Positions 23,132 to 33,914 of a stretch of DNA of 64,000 nt are shown here, in pieces. Position 1 is the first letter of the stretch; every line of letters begins with the position of its first letter. Source of the DNA: Brachionus rotundiformis (taxonomy: Eukaryota > Rotifera > Eurotatoria > Ploima > Brachionidae); contig JAESIW010000020.1 in the NCBI GenBank assembly GCA_016802295.1, positions 1,626,120 through 1,690,119 of the forward strand. The letters are read 5' to 3'. The notes beneath the pieces are model-generated. The model searched no databases. It saw only the letters and a program-made list of their open reading frames with translations, and was not told the DNA's origin. The translations under genes were made by a program, and so were the position numbers.

Positions 23132-23616
23132 TTTAGGAATTTGGGGAAATATTTAGCTGAGCTATTTTTGCCTAATTCGGATAGAAATCGATTTTGGAAA
23201 TTAAAATTTTATTTTATTATTTTTGCCATAGTTTATGTGCTCTCTGCTAGTCTTAACAAAACTATTGAAATTTTATATGGAGAAAAAACATGCAGTCAAT
23301 TCTTCATTAATAAAGATGAATCTATAAACATTGTAGCGCACACATAAAAAAAACATATAAACATATAGACGATTATTTTCATAAACCCCAGTATATTTTA
23401 TGAAGAAAAAATTTGCAATTCTTGCTTTTGCCATTATAGACACAAAACATATGCATTTGATGATGGTTGTGATTATAATAAATTTTAATAATAGAATATT
23501 ATTTGCATCTTTGTGCAAACGGGCCCTTGTCACAAAAAAATTTCCCAGAAAGAAAGGTTATCACAGTATTTATCAAGTTAATTTTGTTTTTGTTTTTAAG
23601 TGATCTATTTTTTTAA
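23132..23616 (+). CDS. Small cysteine-bearing membrane protein, 5' end unresolved
   Basis: Three phase-consistent exons (23132-23332, 23369-23465, 23495-23616) join introns of only 36 and 29 nt. The product has a short cytoplasmic stretch (NLGKYLAELFLPNSDRN), a first hydrophobic helix (FYFIIFAIVYVLSASL), an extracellular-looking segment with an NIT glycosylation site and a CNSCFC cluster, and a final hydrophobic C-terminus (VFIKLILFLFLSDLFF). That C-terminus is either a second membrane helix or a GPI-type signal. The family is not recognised. There is an in-frame TAG at 23129-23131 that doubles as the acceptor AG, and no in-frame ATG in this exon, so a 5' coding exon must lie upstream, towards or within the divergent GIGYF promoter. 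Without it the start cannot be fixed. Confidence 0.5.
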
Positions 23617-24111
23617 ACTAGAAAAGTTAGTTCTAAGCTAATTAAAAAACTTGGTATTTACGATCATCTGAAAAATTATATTAAAATTAAATAATTTTAA
23701 AATTTTCAATTTAATTAACAAACTCTTTTTAATAATAATTTGTATGACTAATCTCTTGATTGAATTCAAATTATAAATAATTAGATTTAAATATTTAAAT
23801 TAATCAGTTTGTTTGACTGAAACTGACAGAGCTAGTTTGTTTGACTTAAATTTGAGAAAAATTTAAATAATGGCTTTTTTAGATGAATTTTTAAAATCAT
23901 AAGCCTAATGTTAGATAAAATTCATAATATTTTTAGATTAAATATTTTAATTAATTAAAAACTATTATATCACTATCTGAGAGAAAAAAATCATAATTTG
24001 ATAATTTGCTTTTAGAAATTCGATATTTTAATGTCAATATTTTTACTTCATATCCTTAAGCTTTGTATTTTCCTACAAATAATTCGAACAAATATTAATT
24101 TTAGGATCTAG

Positions 24112-24530
24112 TTGGAAATTTATTATAAATTTACTAAAATTGATTCACTTATTGTCAAAAATTTTTGGACAAATTTAATTCATAATTTTTATAATGAGCT
24201 AATTAACGTAAAACTTCTAGGCTTCTTTAATGGCAGCATGTGCTTCTTAAGCGACAGATCATTCCAGGTTACATATAGAGACAACTTATCAGTTAAGAGA
24301 CCTAAAGAATTCGGAGTCCAACAATCAATTTTATCATATTTTCCAGTGCCATCTCTAAAATCTAGCTTCCAGAAGATATTAAAAAAGCTCTCATTGCAGA
24401 TGAAATATGTATCTAGATAGCAGGAAGGAAAATTAAAGAGCCTGAACAATTAACACAATCTTTACTTCAGAGGGAAGACCGAAAATAGCTAAGCTTAATA
24501 CAATTTAAAACTTTTTATTAATGATAGCCA
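24112..24530 (+). pseudogene. Non-LTR reverse-transcriptase fragment, decayed
   Basis: The frame reads GFFNGSMCFLSDRSFQV and RPKEFGVQQS, which correspond to the LINE reverse-transcriptase segment usually written FLSNRxxxV...GVPQGS. About 45 codons later, across an in-frame stop, comes sequence resembling the ADD catalytic box region. The central GVPQG motif is degraded to GVQQ, and stops interrupt the frame. This is a truncated Jockey- or CR1-like relic, with no endonuclease and no intact 3' end. Confidence 0.55.
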
Positions 24531-25231
24531 AATTCTTTCAGAACCTTATCTAACCTTTTTATAAGTTGGACCAAAAAATCTGTTTAGTATTTATTTATTT
24601 ATTTGTTTTCTGTACCGAGCTACAGCTCAGTTTAATAATATAACAGTAAAAGTTAAAAAAAAAATAAGTAAAAGTATAAATAAAATAAAATAAAACAGAT
24701 TAAAATACAAGAAAATTAAAATTAGCTTTATCGAAATATAGAATTAAAGATACATATTTTTAAATGCTTGATAGAACAAAGAAGAAATAGTTAGGTAACA
24801 AACAAAATCCTAAAAATCATTGAATAGTTTCAATTAAGACTTCTACAACTTTTAAGATCATTAGCTTATCGTAAGTAAATATCGCTTCTGTATTGATAAT
24901 TATTATTTAATTGAGGAGTTTTAAATATTTAAAACTGGTTTAAAAGAAAATTGAATAATTATTATTCTAGAAATAATAATGGAATTGACATTTTTTTAAA
25001 CTTTTTTTATTAAAATATTTATGGATCAATTAATTATAAAGCTTTCGAATTAAAAATTAACGGGTTAAGTCCTTTGACGCATAGCAAAAAACATTTATAG
25101 CATTAAAAAATTATTTTTTCCGCATAAAAAGGAATTAATTTTAGCAGCATTAAAAATTTATTAGAATAGCATTTAATTAACTTAACGCAAACAAAATCAA
25201 AATCACATAAATAAAATATCATAAGAAAAAC

Positions 25232-25400
25232 AATGAACTATTGAGTTGATTTGGCTTTGCGTAGATGACCACGAGGTGCTTTTTGTTGTGAAACAACTGG
25301 TTCAGGATCCTTAAAATGAGCATCCTACACTCGTGGAAACCGATGAATTTGTTTTCTAGTAACACGACCAGATTCCAGAAGGTAGAAAAAAAACTTGTAC
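25232..25400 (-). pseudogene. Unidentified broken coding fragment
   Basis: On the minus strand a frame with clear protein-like composition reads LLESGRVTRKQIHRFPRV, then an in-frame TAG, then DAHFKDPEPVVSQQ and KAPRGHLRKAKSTQ, ending at TAG near 25235. Base composition is much less AT-rich than its surroundings. The basic, low-Leu make-up suggests a nucleic-acid-binding or transposon-derived protein, but I do not recognise the family. The internal stop and lack of splice signals favour a pseudogene or retrocopy. Confidence 0.35.
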
Positions 25401-26288
25401 AAAACTTCAAAAAAAAGCCCGATAATTGATTAAATTATTAAGTAAATTTTTTTAAATAAAAATTAAAAATTTTTTACTGAATTTGAAAATTTGCTTAGAA
25501 TTTTTTTTCATTTAGAGTATCTGGGTTAAGTTGTTCCTTTTCTGCGTTACACGGGTATCTCAACGCTGTCTTAATACTGATATTTCATTAATGAATATGA
25601 ATCCTTAAAATTAATAACTTAAGTCGCACATACTCTTCATTACTTTAGATCCATATGACCATACTCTATTAACGATCATAAATTCTCATTAGCTTAGTTT
25701 CGATTTATAATATAGATCAAAAATATTTTAAATATATTATTTTCTTATGTAGGATTTTTTTAATCAATTATCTAATCTGGCAATTTTAATATTTGTAATG
25801 TTAACATGTGTGTTTAAACGAAGCATGTTGCCTTAAGGACAAACTCTGAATTATTATTTAAATCAATAAAGAATAAATAATAAAGTTTAATCAATTTATT
25901 AATTTTATTATTGTTATTATGTATTAATTAAAAATATATAATATCAATTTAGCTGCGAAGGCAATCTATGAACTTTTTTATTAAAACTTTAAATTTAATT
26001 GATTATTTAAATATTTTAAAATCAATTCTATCAAAGATTAAATATGATAAAAAACATTTGAAAATAATATAATCTTTATTAAATTTAAAATTATTTTAAA
26101 AGAAATTTTATTTTTAAATTAAATTAAGTAAATAAATCTCTACTATATTACAATTCCTTTAAATAAAGTGTCATTAGGATTAATACAATTCAAATAGCCT
26201 AGAAGTGTTCAATTTTAAAAATAACAACTTTTTTTCGAAAATAAAACTCATCATTAATGAGCCTTTTTTTATCTATTATTATAAAATA

Positions 26289-27095
26289 TCAAGGCGTCAT
26301 ATGATGCTCTTTTAAATAGAGAATTCTATAAAAAAATATACTTAAAGGCAATAGAACCACAATAACTACAGCTATTATTAATATATCTCTAACATTTAAA
26401 TTAAAGATACCTTTAGCTCTTGTATCAGATCTTATCTCCCTGTAATATGTTGCGTTGGCAACTTGAATCAAATTTTGATCCTGCACATTGCTTAAAATTT
26501 CGTCATTATGGTTTTTCAACGATTCAATCTTATGGTCAAATTTTCTAAAAAATCTCTTAGCCTGTCTAGATTGTTTGGATTTTTTTGCATCTTGTTCATT
26601 TATTGGTTCAGATTCTTTAAGTAGAGGCGTTTCCAGACTAGAAAATTCAGGCTCGGGACTTGTTTTGACTTGAGCTTCATTTTTAAGGTTGAGATTATTA
26701 GGATGATTAAAATCCTCAGAAGACTTATCATCCTCACTTTCGACACTATTTGATTCAAGATGAATAGACAACAAATTAGAGCTATTTAAACGAGTAACAG
26801 GATAATCAGCAATTTTTAGCTGGTCAGAAAACTTTTCCGAGTAGTACGAGTTTGGCTTAATTGGTATCTTTACGACTTTGAGAGCGTAAATGTCCCGATC
26901 ATTGTGAAGACTGTTTATCCGCTTAAGATCAACTATAGATATTCCGAACTTCATTGATATTGTATGTAATGTTTCATCCTCTTTTAAATTATAATCAATA
27001 TACAAAAATTGAGTCAAAGCTGTCTCTTTCATGTCCTTGTGAATGGACTCTTTTGGTCGAAACCTGTTGCTCATTCTGGGCAGATAAAAAGTCAT
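26289..27095 (-). CDS. LYSMD3: LysM-domain membrane protein (LYSMD3/4-like)
   Basis: Single exon, 268 residues. The LysM domain at about residues 31-80 (LYIDYNLKEDETLHTISMK, FGISIVDLKRINSL, KVVKIPI) matches animal LYSMD3/4. A charged, Ser/Glu-rich linker follows, then a basic KKSKQSRQAKRFFRK stretch and a single C-terminal transmembrane helix at about 239-260 (LIIAVVIVVLLPLSIFF). Known LYSMD3/4 are type II single-pass proteins with a similar order; LYSMD3 has been described as a chitin-binding surface or Golgi protein. Length and layout fit the family (about 290-310 residues). Confidence 0.9.
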   Translation of the reverse strand: MTFYLPRMSNRFRPKESIHKDMKETALTQFLYIDYNLKEDETLHTISMKFGISIVDLKRINSLHNDRDIYALKVVKIPIKPNSYYSEKFSDQLKIADYPVTRLNSSNLLSIHLESNSVESEDDKSSEDFNHPNNLNLKNEAQVKTSPEPEFSSLETPLLKESEPINEQDAKKSKQSRQAKRFFRKFDHKIESLKNHNDEILSNVQDQNLIQVANATYYREIRSDTRAKGIFNLNVRDILIIAVVIVVLLPLSIFFYRILYLKEHHMTP

Positions 27096-27285
27096 TTCAT
27101 TTTAAAATGTAGTTTTTTCAAATTAAAAGGCTATTAATACCTTTAATTGTACAAATACATTGTATTATTTTTTTAAAATTTATTAAGAAATAAAAATTTA
27201 ATTTACAATTGCTTAATTTTTGTTACTTTGATATAAGTCTTTACACATGTTAAATTAATAAATACATTCAAATATTATTAAGCTT

Positions 27286-29761
27286 TCATAGACCTAAATA
27301 ATTATTTATTTCACGAATTATATCATCTTTTTTAGAACATTTGGCTACAATTTTATGCTCCTTCATAAATTCCTTTAATTTGGCTACGGTTTGTTTTCCA
27401 AGCTTAAATAAATTTTTTGACATAATCCAATTATGAAGCAAATCAAATCTTACTCGTCCAGCTTTTGCTTCCGATACCATATCGACCTCTTCATCATTTT
27501 TGTTCTTTTTAATCAACACTCCTCCAGACTCATCCGTCTGAAATTTAGATCAATAGAATATTTAGAATTTAATTATTTATAAAATTAGATACTTTTCTTT
27601 TAGATTTGCTTTGAGCTGGTTTTTCTGGCAATCTCAACTCTTCAATTATTTCGTTTATAAATGCTCCAGCGCGTTTCTCTATGCGCGAGTTATCAGGCAG
27701 CGTCAAATCTTCAACTTGTTCAGTTTCTTCTCTGGCAAGTGCAATTGCTTCAATTTCAAACCAAAGTTTTTGTAAAGCAGGATTTTTAAAATTTTCTGGA
27801 CTGTATTTAAATTTGAGTTTGTTTATACACTTTGTGAAAAGTTCTACAACTTGAGGATTATCTGAAACAAAAGAGATAATTAAAAAATCCTGTTAATTAT
27901 CTATTTACTTTTTGCTTCAATAGTTCTGTCGATTTGACGAATGTCATCTGCAAATGGCAAATACAGTACATGAAATCCTGGAGGGATAACTTGGGTTTTT
28001 TCTTCTATCTCTTCTTGTTGAGGATACAAAGCCACTATTCTTGGCGGTGTATTAACCCTAGGTATAATTTGACAAAGTATGTACTTTCCCTTTTCTAAAC
28101 ATTTTTCTAGCAAAGCCCTGAAAAATGTGGTACTGCCTTCGATCAACTAGAACACAATAATTTTTTAAAACTTAAAAAAAACTTTATATTATTAAATAAC
28201 TTTTTCATCTGGGTACAAAAAATGGCCTGGCTTTACATACATATATGGTTTGATGGTATTTAAATCTTTAAAACCAATTAACTTAAGACAAGAATCGCCA
28301 AAACGTTTTATTGATTTTATTTCATCCTGCTCAAATGCTATTCTCTTGCCAAATATGTCCAAGGCAAGCTTTGTATCGGACGCAAAGAGAATTTCTCCTG
28401 TATCCTTATTTATAGTTATTATTAATTTTTTTAAAAAATTTTTACCACATGAAGCATACTGGGTTAATACGCCTCGTAATTGTTTTAGTCTCTACATTAG
28501 TTTTTTTATCAAGCTTTATTTTAGTAGGCTTCGAGCATTCTCTAACTAAATTATAACTTTTTTTCACATTTAACATAGTTTTTAAATTATTATTTAATTT
28601 TAACTTACAGACTACATGATATGGAAATATTGCCATCAAATTCTAATTTTAAATGAGTATATGGTCGTCGTTTGTGATCCTTTGATCTCACACTTGATAA
28701 TTTATTTTTATTAAATTTAATTTAATTGCTATTAAATTTTACATTTTTTCCAATTCTTCAAAGTTTTCTGCCGGATTTGGTAGCATTTTTATCTCTTCCT
28801 CTGAGAGCATTAGAACGTCCTTTGCAAATATTTTATTTCAAATATTCTAATTAAAAATAATTATTACAGCATAGAATTTTGAATAATCAAATTTTTCTCC
28901 TTCGAGTACCACAGGAACAATTTCCAAAATAATACCAATATCGTATAAATCTTTTGATTTATTTTTTGCTAATTTTTCCAAAGTCTTGTCAGTTTCATGA
29001 GGATCATCTTTACGGGTAAAGACCATTATTCGTCTTGTGTCTAATTTTTGAGTTCTTAAAAAAATTATTTAGTTTTTTAAAAAAAATTATTATATTAAGC
29101 CTTATTTCTTACATAGAGGAGAACATGTTAGAACACCACCAAAAAACTTTGTCTAAGGAAAAGTTATTGCTGTTGCCATAATCTTGGCGAAAATTTTTAA
29201 AATCAAAATCTAAGATATCAATTTTAAATAAAGTCTGGTATCAATGAAAGGAATACTTAAACTAAATTGTTCTATTTCTTTAATTCTATCAGCACTGGGT
29301 TGATCTAATTCCTAAATAAATAATCATTTGTTTTTATTATATTTTGAAAAAAAAATTACTTGTAGAGTGTAAATGTGAGGAAAATCTTCGCTAGTGTTGT
29401 TTTGTTCAGTGCCAAAGAAAACAATTCCCAGGAAATCTTTATCACTTCCGTAAATTTTTTGCTGATACATATTTTGAATAGCCTTTTAAAATAAATTTAA
29501 ATAAATATTTATATTAATTATTTTTTCCAAGTTACTTTCATGCATTTTTCAAATAGAGTTCGGTCTTCGTGTTCTGCTTTGACAAACATACTTGGTGAGC
29601 AATCCACCAAAAACAAAGTACTATCTCTTAGTGAACTAGTCTTGACTATTCTTAGAAAAGAATACTTTTTAAGATCGTTTATTTCATTTTACCTGATATT
29701 GGTTAAACTCATCTTCATTTTGTTCATCAAAATCATTTTCAAATCCAAATTTATCATCCAT
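27286..29761 (-). CDS. XRCC6: Ku70 DNA-end-binding protein (XRCC6)
   Basis: Subunit of the Ku heterodimer that caps DNA double-strand breaks for non-homologous end joining. Multiple small exons. The start at 29761 gives an acidic N-terminus (MDDKFGFENDFDEQ), then the vWA-like domain (LRDSTLFLVDCSPSMF). The central exons include a Ku beta-barrel part (KTNVETKTITRRI) and IEGSTTFFRALLEKCLEKG, RVNTPPRIVALYPQ and PGFHVLYLPFADDIR, matching human STLFSALLIKCLEKE and PGFQLVFLPFADDKR. The C-terminus at 27519-27286 is a SAP DNA-binding domain (TVAKLKEFMKEH, KKDDIIREINNYL). All Ku70 domains are present, so NHEJ is probably retained. A decayed copy of one exon lies just 5' of the gene. Confidence 0.95.
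29268..29357 (-). repeat. Ku70 exon segment, source copy
   Basis: This ~90-bp piece of Ku70 (exon end encoding LDQPSADRIKEIEQF plus adjacent intron) recurs at 30119-30209, the same orientation, with scattered substitutions. Confidence 0.8.
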
Positions 29762-30702
29762 AATTTAAGCAAAGTGTTACAAACTATCAAAAAATATTTT
29801 ACTAAAATTTGAAGAGATTGTCAGAAATATTTGAGTCTTGTACATGTTCGAACAGGTTTTTTCATAAATTTTATTTTGATTATTTTTAAAAAATTCATAT
29901 ATTTGCTACGTTTCAATATTTTGGAATTATTATAATTTTGAAATTGTTTAAAATTTTTATTTGACTATCAAAATCTGTAAAATAAAATGGTTTTCATTAT
30001 AATCTTTACTTTTCGATTAGTTATTGGATATTGTTAACTAGATATTTTTATTTTCAATTAAGAGTAATTTTTAAAACTTTATTTAAAAAATTTTGAAAAG
30101 ATATTTAAAAAAACTTGATTGTTCTATTTCTATAATTCATTCAGCACTGGGTCGATCTAATTCTTAAATGAATAACAATTTGCTTCTTTTATATTTTGAA
30201 AAAAAAATTTAAATAATAACTCAATTAGTTGAGAGTTAGGTAATTTAAACAAAAAACGAAAAAAAGTTTTTTTAAAAATTAAATTTGATGTTGAAATAAT
30301 ATGATTTTTATTTAATTATTTGGGTTATTTTTATTCTAAAAAATTCAAAAAAATATGCACCAATTTCGAATCAAGTTTGTTCTGAATAAAACAATATTTT
30401 TTAAAAATTTTTTTGGAGAACTTTTAAATTTAAAAAACATAATAGAATAAAAAAATTAAAAATTTTATCAGAATTCATCAGCTACTTTAAATTTAAAAAC
30501 TTTTTTTAACGATTTTTAAAGATTTAATTTTATTTTTAAGTTAAAGTGATAATTATTGATTTGTTTTATTTTTAAAGAATAAATTTTTTTATTTAAATAA
30601 AATGGTTAAAGTAAAAATATTGCTTAAATAAAAATATTAATTGTTTAAAAAATCGATTTCTTAGTTTCATAATGAAATCTTTTTATTTTTTTCTACTTGA
30701 GC
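29762..30702. other. Intergenic between Ku70 start and the next minus-strand gene
   Basis: AT-rich. The only structure seen is the partial Ku70 exon copy at 30119-30209. Confidence 0.6.
30119..30209 (-). repeat. Decayed duplicate of a Ku70 exon segment
   Basis: It shares TTGTTCTATTTC, TCAGCACTGGG and GATCTAATTC in order with 29268-29357, and both end in ATATTTTGAAAAAAAAATT. It lies about 360 bp upstream of the Ku70 start codon on the same strand. No neighbouring Ku70 exons are copied, so it is non-functional. Confidence 0.8.
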
Positions 30703-31598
30703 TCATTCATTGTTTTGTTTCTCTTCGTTTCCCTCCTTTCTTTCAGTATTTCTTGCACTTTTCTGTTCTTCTGCTTTGGTGCTTCTATTGGTCAATTGTC
30801 CTTCATTTTGATTTTGTTCTGGATTTTCAGTTACTTCGTTTTTGGTGCTCCTTACAGATCTTGCACTGTTCAATTGGCTTCTATTTGTTTTCTGAGGATT
30901 ATCTCCTCCTTCCAATTGCTATAACACAAAAATAAGAATATTTTAAAATATTTAGACTAAGTTTACATTTAATTCTAGCTTTAAGTTCTCTTGTTCATTT
31001 TTTTCAACCTTGTCGAAATAAATAAAATACTAAACAAAACAAAGTTTTAGAATTTTAAAAATTACTTCGTTGCTAGTCGCATTTTCTGCAGGAGGGGGAT
31101 CAATTTTCTCCTAAAAAAGGTAAATTTAAAAAAAAACAAACAAAAGAAAAATAATAACAGAATCAACACATTGTTGAATAAGCTTAAATAATTAATTTTT
31201 TTTATAAAAATAAAATAAAATTATCAGCTTCATTTACAATCTTTTAATTATTTTTAAAAGATACTCAATTTGCTAATTTTTTTCTGATAAAATAATGATA
31301 ACATAATGAAATAATATTTATACTAGTGAAAAATTCTTACCACTTTTTCGCCAGTTTCATTTTCATTTGTTAAACGTGCTGATTGAACTCGATTCACGGT
31401 TTCATTTTCTTGTTTTTTAGCAGATGCAACTCTGGCCGAACCTAATCTGGACGGTGCTTTAACTTCCTAAAAAAAATGAATTAATAATTAATTAGTTTAA
31501 TTTTCTGAAGTAAATTTAGAAAATATTAATCTAACTTAAAAAATTTTAAGTACTGTCCAATAGTTAAAACTATAAAATAATTAAATTACCTCAGACAT
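30703..31598 (-). CDS. Disordered SAR-motif protein, unknown function
   Basis: A small gene of about five exons: start codon exon 31598-31590 (MSE), an exon near 31467-31341 (APSRLGSARVASAKK, RVQSARLTNE), two short exons near 31110 and 31010, and the last from 30921 to 30703. The last reads RSQLNSARSVRSTKNE and EEQKSARNTERKEG. Donors and acceptors are good GT-AG and phases allow a continuous frame. The product is about 140-150 residues, hydrophilic, rich in Asn, Glu, Lys, Ser and Arg, with at least five SAR tripeptides in basic contexts. There is no domain, signal peptide or membrane helix. The repeated R/K-x-SAR pattern might be a binding or phosphorylation site, but I do not recognise a family. 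Confidence 0.6.
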
Positions 31599-32026
31599 TT
31601 TGTTTGATTTGAATTTTTTAAATTGGCAAAATTTTCAATGAAAAAATTTTAATGATTTTTTAAAACTTAAATTTTGATTTATATAATAAAATAAATTACC
31701 CCTTAAGTGTAATAAATGTGCCGTTGCCTAAGATGCAATCGGTACATTTTACTATAAACTCAAACTTATTTGTTGTTTAATAATAGCTCTGAAATTATAA
31801 TTTTAAATTAAATAAAATTAAGATCTACCTTTTTCAGCAATAAACTCCTTGAAAAATTAATTTTTTTTCTACTTTATTTTAAGTAATAATCAACTGAGTT
31901 TTCATGGTTCTACCTTTAAACGTGTTTTCTTAACAAATATTATTAAATGATCACTTAAAAAAAAAGCTCCAATTTAATTTGCAATTTAAATTTTTATATG
32001 TTAATAAAGTTTTTATAAAGAAAATT
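31599..32026. other. Divergent intergenic region
   Basis: About 430 bp between the start of the SAR-motif gene (-) and the oxidoreductase gene (+). Contains a short, less AT-rich patch at about 31700-31745 but no recognisable element. Confidence 0.45.
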
Positions 32027-33412
32027 ATGAGTATTGTGTCTATTTTGATAGTTGGTTGTGGTAACAGAGGTGAAGTGTATGCTTCTTATGCACTGAAGCA
32101 TCCGGACAGAGCTAAAGTGGTTGCCATCGCCGAACCACGAGTGCACTTACGCAAAAAAATTATAAAAATTCATAAAATAGAAAATGATAAATACATTTTT
32201 ACAGATTGGCGTCAAATAACTGACCGTGTTGCTGATTGTGCAATTATCGCTTTGCCTGATAAATTACACAAAGAAGCGGCAGTAAATTTTATAAAAAAAG
32301 GCTATCATATTCTATTGGAAAAACCAATGGCAACTCTTTTAGATGATTGCTTCCAGATTACTGCTACTAGTCGTTTATATTCTTCTCAGATACATGCAGT
32401 TTGTCATGTACTCAGATATTTAGGGCCTTGTATCAGAATGAAACAGCTAATTGACTCTGGTTTAATTGGAAATGTTGTAAATATAAACCATACAGAGCCT
32501 GTTGGATTTTATCATTTTGCACATTCATTTGTGCGTGGAAATTGGAATAATGAATCAAAAAGCTCTTTCTCTTTACTTGCCAAATGCTGTCATGACATTG
32601 ATTTGATTATTTACTGGATGCAAGGAAAAAAATGCATTCAGGTACATTCATTTGGATCATTGAATCATTTTAAGAAGTCAAACGCGCCACAAAACTCTTC
32701 AGAATTGTGTATGAAATGTCCAGTTGAATCAGAATGTTGCTATTCAGCAAAAAAGATATATCTATCCAAAGATCCTAGTAGATGGCCAGCTAAAGTTGTC
32801 CTTAATTCAGAAATTCAAAACATTTTAGAACTAGAGTCAGATATTGAAGATTTATATGTGAATAAGAGTAGTGAAGAAAAGCTAGAATTGCTTAAAAAAT
32901 GTCTAAGTCATGATAAAACTCAATATGGTCGTTGTGTTTATAAGATGGCAGATAATGATGTGTGTGATAATCAGGTAGTCAATCTTCAATTTGATGATGG
33001 ATCTACAGCTACAATGACAATGATTGCATTCACTAAAGACATATGCACTAGAAAAACCAAAATTTACGGCACCAAAGGAATGCTTGAGTGGGATGATGGT
33101 ACATTGTGTAACAAAATAGTCTACACCAATTTCTTAAAGGATTCAACTGAGGTTATAGATTGCCAAAATGAGTCTTGCTTTGATGTAAAAGATACAAACG
33201 AAAATATAAAACTAGATGGACATGGTGGATCAGACTATTATTTGATGAATTCATTTATTGAAGCTTGCATTAAAAATAATAAATCATTGGTTCTTACTGA
33301 CTTTGAAGATTCATTTAGAAGTCATTTAATTGTTTTTGCTGCTGAATATAGTCGTATTCACAATCAAGTTATAAATATTGATCAATTTTGCAAACAAAAT
33401 AATCTAGTTTAG
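32027..33412 (+). CDS. Gfo/Idh/MocA-family NAD(P)-dependent oxidoreductase
   Basis: Intronless, 461 residues from the ATG at 32027, which fits the start of the Rossmann fold (SILIVGCGNRGEVYASYA). Features: dinucleotide-binding GCGNRG at about 10-15; the family catalytic motif EKPMA at about 98-102; then HVLRY and CHDIDLI, the usual positions of sugar- and cofactor-contacting residues. A cysteine-rich insert (LCMKCPVESECCYSAKKIYL) is seen in one Gfo/Idh/MocA subfamily and could bind a metal. The C-terminal part ends with LTDFEDSFRSHLI, near the family terminus. Substrate is unknown; relatives act on sugars, inositols or their glycosides. Animals carry a few members, but bacterial and fungal relatives of this insert-bearing type also exist, so origin by transfer is possible. 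Base composition does not differ obviously from its neighbours. Confidence 0.9.
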   Translation: MSIVSILIVGCGNRGEVYASYALKHPDRAKVVAIAEPRVHLRKKIIKIHKIENDKYIFTDWRQITDRVADCAIIALPDKLHKEAAVNFIKKGYHILLEKPMATLLDDCFQITATSRLYSSQIHAVCHVLRYLGPCIRMKQLIDSGLIGNVVNINHTEPVGFYHFAHSFVRGNWNNESKSSFSLLAKCCHDIDLIIYWMQGKKCIQVHSFGSLNHFKKSNAPQNSSELCMKCPVESECCYSAKKIYLSKDPSRWPAKVVLNSEIQNILELESDIEDLYVNKSSEEKLELLKKCLSHDKTQYGRCVYKMADNDVCDNQVVNLQFDDGSTATMTMIAFTKDICTRKTKIYGTKGMLEWDDGTLCNKIVYTNFLKDSTEVIDCQNESCFDVKDTNENIKLDGHGGSDYYLMNSFIEACIKNNKSLVLTDFEDSFRSHLIVFAAEYSRIHNQVINIDQFCKQNNLV

Positions 33413-33914
33413 TCTTTCCTGCATCTACTATAATATTTTAACAGAAATATTTTTTTAATATAAACTATTTAATAATAGAATTAATCAAATAATTTTTTGA
33501 AAGAAATTTTCTCAATTTTAATAAATTCTTTTTTAGTAGCTCGTATTATAAATATTTCAAAATTACTTAGTTTATGTTCCGTCTTCAGTTTTTACCAAAA
33601 TTTACGTCAAATATCTTTAATTTACCAAATTTTACATAAGTCTCTATCATATTGTAAAAATCCTACAACGATTGTATAAATAAAATTTGCTCTTTTTTCT
33701 CTTTATTTCTTTAAAGTTAATTTTAAAATTAAAATTGGAATAAGTTCACCACTAATTAAACAATTAACTAATTGAATGATAAGCTTATATTATAAGAAAT
33801 CAAATAAGATCTTGGTATTGTACAGAAATAAGTTATTACTGTTTTTTAATTCGAAACATGACTTTGGCGCAGACCATCTTGCCCATGTTAAAATATTCTT
33901 AAATTAAGATGTGT

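Larger units (their letters stand above)
23617..26288. other. Gene-poor stretch with retroelement debris
   Basis: Contains the reverse-transcriptase relic at 24112-24530 and a broken open frame at 25232-25400. Otherwise AT-rich; a TTTA-repeat tract at 24590-24612 may be the tail of a degraded LINE. Confidence 0.55.

Noticed and set aside
24189..24449. Minus-strand 86-codon frame
   Set aside because: Antisense shadow of the reverse-transcriptase relic at 24112-24530.
30672..30935. Two plus-strand frames of 75-87 codons
   Set aside because: Shadows opposite the last exon of the SAR-motif gene; the minus strand has the supported splice structure.
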